Source of the DNA: Branchiostoma floridae
Taxonomy: Eukaryota > Chordata > Leptocardii > Amphioxiformes > Branchiostomatidae
Direction: 5' to 3'
DNA: 64,000 bases
Assembly (NCBI RefSeq): GCF_000003815.2
Contig: NC_049979.1
Location: 955,185 to 1,019,184 of the forward strand
In this document: positions 20,901-32,900 of the stretch, in pieces
Position numbering within the stretch: the first letter of the stretch is position 1
How the letters are laid out: each line of letters opens with the position of its first letter
Position numbers and translations under genes: made by a program
The notes under the pieces: generated by a model
What the model was told of the DNA's origin: nothing
The model's input: the letters and a program-made list of their open reading frames with translations, nothing else
The model's database searches: none

Positions 20901-23900
20901 TATCAATTTTTCTCAAAACACACAAAGTATGAGCATGTTTGACATCGCATTTATGTTTTGTGAATGAGAATAAATGGAAAGGTTGCCTAGGGTAAAGCAG
21001 TCATCCTCAATGAAGATGAAGCAATATATTTTGTCTTTTTTTAATCATTTCTTTTCATGGTGCAATACAGCTTTACTAAGGTTCACGTTTCTGCACAGCA
21101 CACCAGGTCACTCTTCTCTATAACGTATAAGTGCGCTGGGTTCTTTTAGTTCTACCTACTCAGGTTTGATGCTTGAGTTAAGGCTAACTCCTGAAGCTCC
21201 CTCATACACGGGGTCAAACTTGGTAGATTTGAGCCTACCAGTCAGGGTTGTAGCCAGCCAGAAATCATTTTCCGTCCCCTCGACTTTGAATGGCTTTCGC
21301 GCAGCATTCCTAGGGGGTCCGGGGGCATGCTCCCAAGGACAATTTTTAAATCTAGACCCTCTGAAATGCTATTTCATGCAATTTGAGGGTTAAATTTTGC
21401 TCAAAGAGTACGGAATAGGAAAATTTTTTTCCGTCCCCAGCTGCAAAATTCCGTCAAAGGACGGAAGGACGGGTGCTGGCACCAACCCTGCTACCAGTAG
21501 TACATGTGGGACGTGGTTGGTTCCCATGACCAATAGATCCCAGACCACACATCACCCGTCACCACTGCTGAAATGGGACGAGCTGCACTTGCTGGGACAC
21601 TAATAACTTCCTGGCAAAATCAAGGCTGACCTCTGACCTCCCGGGGACTCATGGGGCAGATTGGGAAAATGGCTTCATTCACGTCTATCCTGAAGAGCTG
21701 ATTGGAGAATGCCATAATCATGGGGAGTTGGGGGATGGGGGAACTCTAGATTTTTGTTATGATGATAGAGGAAAATGTGTTCAAAGGGATGCATTTATGT
21801 TTTCCATCGTAAGTGCTCGGTGGTGTCATTGTCATCAATACATTGCAGAGGATTTATCATTTGTTTTTGTTTCGTTGGGTAAGTTAAAAATACAGAGCTG
21901 CATTGGCCTCCAAAAAAGATAACCTATCAGAAAACCGTTGACCGTCAATGTATAAGTTTAAGTTTTGTTTTTCTAAAGGAATTGATGTTTGCTAAGGAAA
22001 AAGAAAGTGCTCTTTCTTTTTTTTCTTTCTATTAGATATTTCTAGATATTCTTCTCTTCACCTGTACATATAGTCATATACTAATTTAATAGAAGTCCTG
22101 TTGGTATCTTTGCAATATTCTTGAATACACTCTCTTGCTTTAATATACAAGAGAAATAGGGCCAAGCTCAGTCACACTGCAAGGTCAAACCAGATGTCCG
22201 CACAAACGCAGCATTCAAATTCCACTTAAACTTTCATTTGCACCAAATTGATACAAATGGCCCAATCTGCTACGTTCATATGATGGGGTTTTGGACCGTG
22301 GATGCACGGATTTGTCACAGCATGTGCCGCTACATTACTTGATCTGACCAACGTAGCAAAGTCACACCATCGGGCGAACAGGTGTAGCAAGCGAAGGATG
22401 AGCCATTTGTTACAATTTGGCCACTGGTCCCACAGTGTCAGCCCTGTGCCAGGGTTTTAGCTGGGCAGTAATTATACCAGCTTTATTGGGCTGCAACACT
22501 TTCAGGATTTGACGGGATTAGGAGATTTGCAGTAAAATAATGGATAAAAAGTCCCTTTCAATTATAAGTGACCTCCTTTCAATAAATGTACGGTCAGTAA
22601 GAAATATAGAAAGATTTTAGAAATATGAATTTTCAATTTATTCTTTAATATGCAAACCATTCATTTCTATATTGCAAATAGCACTACATAGGGGAATGCG
22701 CACTGCATCAAATGATAAGAAACAATGAACAATTGCTACCAAATGTGTGTGTCAGAGTAATCTCCAAGAAGATGTAAGGATTTGGCTTATTCTCTGCATT
22801 TCATGCCTGTTTATTGCAACATTTAGAACTCTTTTCTAGTTTTGCTCTCCTATTTTCTTTAAATGTTGGCTAGTTTTGCTCCCCTATTTTCTTTAAATGT
22901 TGGCTAGTTTTGCTCCCCTATTTTGGCTACTGAGATAACGAACAGTGAAAAATACGGAACCAGATGTTACAAAAACAGACATGATACAGCGTGAATGAAC
23001 AGAAACCTTACATCTACTAGGAGCTTAGTAAACAAACACCATACCTTGCCCACGCCGAGGTTGTCCCTCTTGCTGCTGGTGCGCAGGAAACATGGCGGCA
23101 CGGCGGGCGGACTGGCCTTGAGCAGGTCGCTGAAGTTGGTGGGGAACACGGGAAGCTCGGGCTGTGGCTCCGGGGCGTGCTTCTTCCTCTTCTTGGAGGC
23201 CAGGTTGAGCTTCTGGGCAGCCCTAAGGGACGACAGGACAGAGGAACGTTAGGATCAGTTCGACCGGACAGCAGAACGTTAGGCTCAGTTCGAAGAACAA
23301 AAAGAACTGTGTATTTATTGAAATAGACAACAACCAATCTATGGTTATACCAATACATGTATATTCTCTAGATGACAGGACAGCAAACGTTAGGCTCAGT
23401 TCAAAGAAACAAAAAGAACTGTATCTTTATCTGTATCAAAAAAGACAACAACCAATCTATTGTCATACCAGTGTATTTTCTAGATTTTTTTTTGTTTCAA
23501 GCAAATACGCAAGAAGAAAACAATGAGCGGCAGAATTCAGTTGACTTAAAATGTAGATTATAACTAGAAATTTGTGTACCAAGAAATGGACTTGTGCTCA
23601 TTTCTAAGTCCAAAGTTATTCAAACATTTTAGGTTGACAACAGCAAGTTCTACTTTTGTCAGTGACAGTTCTCGGAAAAGACTGAATGCTCAAATGTACA
23701 GCTGCAATGTTTTGTAATGTCCACCAGTCCTCACTGAATGCTGATGGTTGGTTACGTAAACTGTAAAGAATGCAAGTTGAAGTCTAGTAACAGTACTGAC
23801 TGCTGGAAACACAAGCACAAGGAAACAACTTCTGTACCCCCAAAACTTTCTTTGCCTGAACTTTTGACCCTTTGAACAACCAGAGTGTTTTCCAACTCGA

Positions 23901-26900
23901 GAGGACAGCAAAACAAAACAACATTTAACGGTTTGTTTTTTCATTATATGAGCAAAACCAAGGCAGACACCAGTGTACTGTATACACTACTGCTTTGACA
24001 CGATCTGCACAATATAACACAAAGTCAACTTATGAGAAGCCCTACAAAAGGGCCCTTCAGCTAATCTTAGAGGTGTAAGAGAAAAACAAAGACTGTATGT
24101 TACAGAAGTAGGTAGTAGTAGAACAGACCTGGACACCAAACTCTGCATCATCCTCCCTATTGTGTGACCATTCCCAGACTGGTCAGACACTCAAAACCAA
24201 TCTCCCACTGTGCATTTTACAAACTGATTTACATACGGGACCACCCCCTCCCCCCAGCATGAGCCCTGCTGCCTTGTCCAATCCATCATGCTTACCACTC
24301 TGCCACTGACAACCGGACAATTGCACCCACCACAAATGGTCACCCACCAAACTTGGAAGGGGCTGACCAACTCTACATAACATATACATGTGTGTGTACT
24401 TCTGACTTGTCTGCAATGGCATAAACTTTGAAGATGTACAATGTGACAACCCAGGATCCAACGCTTTCAAGGAGTTTGAATGACAAGTGTGATACACAAC
24501 AATTAAACAAATGCTGTGAAATCAGCCAGTGGAGGAAATGTGGCTTGAAGCGTGATCTTTGACCTCGGGAACAAAGGCTGACATGGTCCCATGCTGTATC
24601 TGTGCAAACAGTGACAGAATGCCGGGCTTGTCCTGCGCATGTTCTGCCTTTGTCATTCGGGCCCTGAACGACGGCCCGGCATGGCCAGTCGCATGCAGGG
24701 ACATGGGAGACCACAAAAAAGAGAGGCTAAACGCACAATTAGCACCTCATCCACATGACAGTACTGGTTCGCGCCACAACTGAGGAACTAATTACATCAT
24801 CACATAACAATAGCTGCATTGATAAGATTAGCCATTCACATGCACCTGTGAACATCCAGCTTCCCACCACTATTCTAGTCTATATATGTATGCCAACAAG
24901 AAAGTAGGATAAAAACTGGTCTTTCCTATTCTTGTTTCAAGTAGACACAGTGCTGTTTTGAGACACAGTGGGTTTTACAATTCCAGGTTGCAAATGTGTA
25001 ACTCCTTGGTATTCTATACAGCCTGTATTTTCTATTGTTTGTTTTCTTCAGAAGCCACAAGAAATGTTCTATTGTTTTGAGATGGACGGACAGTCCTTTA
25101 CAAGAAGGAGGCGGGGCTTGGGGAACTGATAACATCAGGCTGACAAGATCTCTAGTGTCTCTAGAGATGGGCCATCAGATATGTCAATATACTATTTACC
25201 AATGTTATCACCTTTAGAGAGAAAGCTAAAGAAAAGAAACTAGGGAAACCATTTTGTTGTTAGACCTTTCTGGAACTGAAGGAGGAAAACCTGGCTTGGG
25301 GAACTACAAGTAATAAAATCAGGCTGACAAGATCTCTAGTGTCCCTAGAGATGGGAAACCATAGGATATGTCAATTTACTGTTTACCAATGTAATCACCT
25401 TTAGAAAGAAAGCTAAAAAAAGAAATTAGGGAAACCATTTTGATTTTAGACCTTTCTTGAACTAAAGGAGGCCTGTCTTGGAAATCAGGCTGACAAGATG
25501 CTCTAGCGTGTCTAGAGATGGGGCCTCTGATATGTCAATTTACCTAAAAGTAATCACCTTCAGGAAGAAAGCTAGAAAAAGAAACTAGGGAAACCATTTT
25601 GTTGTTAGACCTTTCTTGAACTAAAGAGGGCCTGTCTTGGAAATCAGGCTGACAAGATGCTCTAGCGTGTCTAGAGATAGGCCCTCTGATATGTCAATTT
25701 ACCTAAAAGTAATCACCTTCAGAAAGAAAGCAAAAAAAAAGAAACTAGGCAAACCATTTTGTTGTTAGACCTTTCTAGAACTGAATGAGGCCTGGCTTGG
25801 GGAGCTGATAAGTTGACCAGATCTCTAGTCTCTCTAGAGATGGGGCCTCTGATATGTCAATTTACCTAAAAGTAATCACATTCAGAAAGAAAGCTAAAAT
25901 AGAAACTAGGGAAACCATTTTTGTTTCTTCATAATGTTGTCAGACCTTTCATGAAGGACGGAGGGAGACCTGGCTAGGAAAACTGATAAAATCCTGCTGA
26001 CCAGATCTCTAGTGTCTCTGGAGATGCACCCTCTGATCTCTCCATAATGCAGTGTCATCGCCTGTCCAATAATCCAATCACCTGGTGTCTCAGGGGCTGT
26101 GCTGTCCTAAGCCACACTGACCAGGCTGGTGACCATGTTTGGGCACAGGCTGGGTCCCCACACTCATCCACAAATCCTTCCTGTGCCAGCCAGGATTGTT
26201 CCTGCCAGATGTTTTTGGCCCGGTGGTGACAAGTGCCCTCCGTGTTGTGGCCTTTCCTGTTCCCATCCAAAAGTTCACAAGGGGAGATATGACACGACGA
26301 CCACAAAGTCGTGGAACACCTGTTAGGACCTATGTGTCACCCACAGCTGGCAGGGTGGGAAGTTTATAGGGGGTGCTAATAACAACGGATTACGGAAGTA
26401 TCCCATCGTTAAACAGTTTAGCACCCTCCCACCCCGAAATTATCATTTCTGTTGATTCATTGTAAACTGGTATTTCTATGGCTTCTCTTTTTGTACCAAT
26501 CACTGCAAGAATGAAAGTCATGAATACTGCTACTAAACAAAGTAAATTTGAAGAAATACCTGTCTAGACACCATATATAATGAGAACAAAATGGTCATAT
26601 AATATCATGATACGAATCTTTATAGCTGTGGGATAAGCCTGATCGGAAACCACAAAATGGTGAGACTTCCATTCGACTGCTGCTAAGTGATCACCAGATG
26701 TGTAATTCATGATCTATCTATCTGTGCTACANNNNNNNNNNNNNNNNNNNNNNNNNNNNNNNNNNNNNNNNNNNNNNNNNNNNNNNNNNNNNNNNNNNNN
26801 NNNNNNNNNNNNNNNNNNNNNNNNNNNNNNNTGTGCTCGGCTGGGAATTACAGGCACGACCGTCAAGCTGCTGCACTCTCAATGGATCCTTCCACCTTTT

Positions 26901-29900
26901 CATTGGTTATGTACACATCTCTATGCACTCCCCCTGCAGCAATGGTTGTAAATACCTCCAGTACAGTGGGGAAGTAAACCACAAGTCATTCAACACACAA
27001 TGGGAGACCGGGGCCGGCGGAAGGACGCAATTGCGGAGGAATGCCCGGCATTCTGGGGCCGACTCCACGTGAATGTTAGTCACAAGGAGATGATGCACAA
27101 TGTTTGCCTGTTGTGAAAGGCCCATAGAGGCGAACGTCAAGTCCACACAAGGACAGGAATTTCCCTACACATTCAGGTGTCAAGTGGGACTTGTAGGCAA
27201 AATTAAATGTGTCTACAGCGTTGAAGCGAGCGGTGTACCCGCGCGCACATGGTACGTTCCAGTCGGCACGTACAAAATCTACTCACCTGTATGATGTCTT
27301 CTGTATGTATGTATCAAACCAAGTGTTAATCGGGGCGAACCACTACTACACCGACGGGATACAACCAATACCTGTTAGAACTCTTTCAATAGCCTTAGTA
27401 AAAAGCAGATATCGAAAGGAAGAATATCGAAAGGCAGACTGCTAGAAACTTTGAGGGAATTCCTTCCAATCGCTGACTCACCTGGACCAGGGAGACTGCT
27501 TGAACATGCTCCCTCGACAGGTGTGACACAACGTGGTTCTCCACTCTACCCAAACACGCAGCCTTCGTTGACAGAAGCTGTGGTATAAACTCGGCACTCT
27601 TCTTTACACCACACGTGCAATCATAACACCGGCGGCGGCTTCACTCGCACCACTGTTGTCTCTTCCGCCGCGGCTCTTTTTGAAGCCTTTCCCCTTCAAG
27701 GTGTGGACACAATTATGCATCACCCTCCCCCACCGTAAAACTGTATGGCTCTAATTGGCTTGATGACCGGCATTCCGACTGGTCAAGAGGATGGTTTAGG
27801 CTGATTTATGGATTCTTCAAGCCGGTGCCTACGCAGTAATCTGCCCACAAACGACCAGGGCCGGGGAGGCTTGCACGTAACACGATTTGCGGTCTTCCAA
27901 AAACTCGCCGCTCTCGTAACTTCCAATCCATTCCACAGCACACGCAACACTCTTGCGAAAAGTTTCCACCGGGAGTTTAACGAGGCAGATTTATAGCATT
28001 CCTCTTGGGCCAGTGGCATTAACGAGCAGAAATCCTACAAAACCTTGACGTAACTTTCAAGGAACCACACGTCAATACTTCCTACTGTGACACGACTGCC
28101 GTGACAAGTTTTTTCTGACGTTTCGGACTCCTTTACTGTCCTCCTGGTCGGCACAGGCCCCTTGGAACAGGTAACGTCGCCCACTCACCTTTTGGTCACC
28201 CCTGGATGACCCCGGGTCACCTGAAAATGTTGGGCAGTATAATAACTGTGTCATAAAGAAGACAAAGGCCACACCACAAAATGGAAACTTTGATCCAGCC
28301 CAGGCCAATTAGTCTTCGGCTGTGTCAACACATCGGAGGCCAAACAATGGCTGCTGCCCCAAGATAAATGGGTGCTGTGTGTGTAGACTCATATTTACAG
28401 CTCCCATAAAACACTACAATAGGCACAGGCCAGGTAGGCAACAGGAGAGGTCAAAAGTACAATACGGCCGGGCCGTCGCCGCCGCTAAAAATACGCTTTC
28501 AGCCCTCAGTCAGCCAGGTGTCTGGCCGAACAAGCGACGGAGACGCCAAGAAAGGGGGGGCTTTCGGTTGATAGGCTTGGAATAGAGATGACCTCATAGA
28601 GCAGTAGTTAAAGGGGCAGTTGTGCAAACTCAGGGAAACTTGTTCTGTTGGCACCTGTGACTGTACCCACAGCGACAGTTAATAGCAAGGTAACCAACAG
28701 GTTTGGCATCTCCTGGCCTAACCTTCCAAACCCTCACCAAAAACCACCACACTTTTCACTCCTTAAGAAAGCATAGGAATAGAAGACCTTGCCAAGACCA
28801 CAGCATACCGACTTGTTGCATAACGGACAATATTTACTCTGGAAGGCAGTTTGCCGGCCGAGCTAAAACAACGCATATGGCACTGAAGTGTGCTGCAGCT
28901 TTCCACACCCGTTAAGTTCTGTACGTATTTTACAAACATGTTGCGATGCGCTGACTTCAAACGGAGGATGTCTTTACCCATCAACATGCCCCACATTACA
29001 GTATTTGAACAGGTGCCCTCCCCCTCTGCAACATGTGGCAGAGAGAGAGACAAGCTGCTATCTTTTACCACAACCCTGAAAGCAGAGACATTTTCTTCTT
29101 CCTGCCCTTCTATTCCACTGTATAATATTTAGAAGTCTCCCTATAAGCAAGCAAAGGTAGTGCACCAAGCACCACCTTGTCAATATCAAAGTCGGGTAAC
29201 TTTGACTCATTCATCAAAAGTTGCTTTGTTGGGCAAGTTTCACTAACACTGTAACAGTTCCAAATTTCTAGAAAGAGCCTCCCTAAAAATCTATGTTACT
29301 CAACTTACTGGCAGATCTATGTAACCAATGCTGTCATGCCTGTCAATGTAAAATTCGCTTTACCAGAGAACACTAGGGCAGCTGATCATAATTGCATTGA
29401 CTCCATATCGTAATTGCAATGACTCCTTAGAGGATCTTCGTGCCATGAGATGTTTTCTCAAGTGTTTAACTACGCTCCCTTTCGAGGAGTGGCACTTCAG
29501 AAGGCACACACCTACCTGGCCACTCCGGGAAGATGTTCCTCAAGTCGGTGCATGGTGACAGCGCTGTGGGATCCCTCCTGTCAGAAGTACCATGCTGTCT
29601 GTCAGGAGCCTCGCTAGGTCCGACAGGTGTCCCCCTACCTATCAGCTACCTGAGTGCTGCCGGGTACCCGCCTCGCTAGTGACTATGACAGGCGGTTCCT
29701 TCGATAGGAATCAGACCCCATGCCAAGAACAGGAGAGACAACAAAACAGCCCAATTTGGACCCTACACAGAAAACAACCCCATTTAGAAGTTTCTCAACA
29801 AATGTGAAAAACAAGCCAAGCCGCCCCAACACCGCAAGACTGGGCTCTTTGCCACAAATATAGGAGGCCTCAAGAGCTTGCAAAATATTTGCTGTCCCGA

Positions 29901-32900
29901 TCACACAAGACGGGCTTCGGCACTCCAAACCCCTGCCCAGCTACTCCTGCTACTACAAGATGTTAATATATTAATTAGCAAACAACACAAACTTGGTAAT
30001 TAATGTCGCACAAACACCGCAGGGGGCAGCGGCCAGCCACTTCAATGTAAAATTACATGATGAAATGGACACTGAAATATATAAATGCCCATATTTATAT
30101 TTACAGAGCCTCTGAGGACAAATACACCAGTGTTTATTCTCCACTTTATCTTGATCTCCCTGCATGGTGTCGCTTTGATGTCCGAGGCGCGAGGGGAGGG
30201 AACGTGGCCCGGCATGACATCGTTTTTACCGGGAGGCCGGCAGCGCCGTGTCCACACACGCAAACTGCACCGCGCCGCGGGAAAACCGTTCCGGTAACCC
30301 CGGAGACGGGCCAGCCCCCTGTGACACGTTAATCTCCCAGACAAGCAAAACAACACCAGGAGTGCAAGTGCCCGGCTGACAACAACAGTGGAGACCCAGG
30401 AATTCTCACATCTGACAACAACAGTGGAGACCCAGGAATTCTCACATCTGACAACAACAGTGGAGACCCAGGAATTCTCACATCTGACAACAACAGTGGA
30501 GACCCAGGAATTCTCACATCTGACAACAACAGTGGAGACCCAGAAATTCTCACATCTGACAACAACAGTGGAGACCCAGGAATTCTCACATCTGACAACA
30601 ACAGTGGAGACCCAGGAAATCTCACATCTGACAACAACAGTGGAGACCCAGGAATTCTCACATCTGACAACAACAGTGGAGACCCAGCAGGGCTCGAAAT
30701 ACACTTTTCAGTTAACTTGCACCAGTGCAAGTTGAGCAAAAGGTAACTTGCACCAAAAGAAACTTACTTGCACAACCCAAAATAGTGAACTGTTAACTCT
30801 TTATCTCCTATTCTGAACATTTGCAAATGGATGTGAGTAAATGGGGATACATAAAGACTACATGTTTGGATACTTTTAAGTATTTGTTTTTCCATAGCAT
30901 ATTTTTTTTAGTTTTAAATTGTACAGTTTCAAAAAAGGTGAATTTAGGCTTAATTAAAGATCAATCCAATGTCTACAACTCGATAAGATCCATAGATTTC
31001 TTCTGCATGCCTCGCGATTGACATCCATCACTAATCGCTGGAATGAAGTGGTAGAACAACTCATTACAAGTACAACATGTACATATAACTGGAAAAACCA
31101 GTTGAACATATCAAAGTCACTAACTTGTATGCAAATGTGACTTAAATGCAAATCAAGGTAAGACAACACCAAAGGGATCTTAAGCATTGTAGAGATGGAA
31201 TTGTCTTGAAATATTGTTTACCTGGATGTCTAACCTCCATGGACAAACTTAGGCTTTTTTATCAAGTGTCATATTCTTTTACCTTTCAATGACAGATAAT
31301 ATTCTTGGTGTTTGTAAGTTTTTTCTAATGTCAGGTATTAGAGGACAAAAGTAACTTGCACTGGTGCAAGTTTGGTCCAAACTTACTTGCACCACACCAA
31401 TTTTACATGCACAAACTTGCATATGCATGTGGTATTTCGAGCCCTGCCCAGGAATTCTCACATCTGACAACAACAGTGGAGACCCAGGAATTCTCACATC
31501 TGACTGCGAGGATAAAAACAGTGGAGACCCAGAAATTCTCACATCTGACTACAACAGTGGAGACCCAGGAATTCTCACATCTGACAACAACAGTGGAGAC
31601 CCAGGAATTCTCACATCTGACAGCGAGGATAAAAACAGTGGAGAACCAGGAATTCTCACATCTGACAGCGAGGATAAAAACAGTGGAGACCCAGGAATTC
31701 TCACATCTGACAGCGAGGACATGACACCAAAAGTTACTCCACTGTCCACACTTACTGGTGCTGGGGTGGTTCGGTACAGGTGGTTGGAAATTTGCCACTG
31801 CGAATAACACTCAAGTTCAACAATAAGAGAAGAAGGACATCCACAGATACCTAAAAATATCTGACATCGAAAAAAAGAACTACTCTATATACTTGCCAGT
31901 GTTGGGCTGGTACAGTACAGGTGTTGAGAACTTTGCCAACTTGATCAACATGCCAGTTCAACAATGACAAAAAAAGGATGCTCATAGATACTATTAGATA
32001 GTGAAATGCCCTGGAATTTAGACACAAACCATTTGACAGCAAGGACATCTATGAACAGTATGATCTACCAATTTCATGGTCAACTGTACACTTACTACTG
32101 GGTTGTACAGGTGGTTGGAACAGTGCCAACATGAACAAAGCATAAGTTCAACAATCTGGGGGAAAGGACATTGGCGAGATAACCTGTGCAGTAGTGCAAT
32201 GCAATGATTACATCACTGTAAGGGACGTGACTGACAAGTCAGAACTTTGTTACAGCAGACTTGAGGAACGCAACACTTGATAGGAAAGTTAATGAATGGA
32301 CTTGTATTTTTTCTTATTTTTGCAGTTTTGTAATGTACACATGTATCTAATGTAATTTTAGGGTGATAATTTTTGTAGCCTATCTGTCATGTCAGTTGTG
32401 TGGTATTGTATTGATGAGCTGGCAGAAACGTCTGGCTTACAGTTCATCCAATAAAGTCAAAGAGGACAATATACCAGTTCTCTTTTTTTCCTTTTAGATC
32501 AACTTCGTTTTTTTCGATAACAAGAAGCAGACTGATGCTAGACAGGTGTATTTTATGAATAAATAAATAAAAAATTTCTAGAAGTCAAAATAACCTGATA
32601 CGAAATAGCTTACACAGACTATCCAATTTTTTTCCCCAGTTTGACATCACATGTCAGGGCTCGTGACTGCGACTAGATTTGGTCGCATCGCGACCGTAAT
32701 TTTAATAATGCGCCTATTTTTGAAATGATGGTCGCACGGCGCGCCAATAAAAAATGAGCAAAACATAAAGCTTGCCGGTACGCCGGACCGGTTCTGGACT
32801 TGCAAAAACGTTTCGGTTCAGGCAGGCTTTTAGCTAGCCATCCGTACGGGCGTACAATGTACGGCCTTTGCTAAAAAAAGCACAAAATGTACGCCCTGTT

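Larger units (their letters stand above)
17230..21242. other. KIF26 intron c-d, left part
   Basis: No exon recognised. It includes a small hairpin TTGCCTTGCCGCCAGGCAAG near 17567, G-rich and T-rich runs, and two assembly gaps. Open frames crossing the gaps are artefacts of the N runs. Confidence 0.45.

Noticed and set aside
24230-24345. tRNA gene on the minus strand
   Set aside because: An A-box-like string is present, but no B box or cloverleaf can be drawn; at most a decayed SINE.
27440-28300. Alternative KIF26 promoter or first exon suggested by several GTGAGT-type donors on the minus strand
   Set aside because: No reading frame of matching phase with family similarity could be joined to exon c.
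30377-30687. CRISPR-like direct repeats with a 36-bp period
   Set aside because: The units are contiguous with no unique spacers and lie in a eukaryotic intron; this is a minisatellite.
30042-30704. Long repeat-containing open frame (220 aa, minus) and its counterparts on the plus strand
   Set aside because: Open frames on both strands follow from a stop-free unit whose length is a multiple of three; there is no gene structure.
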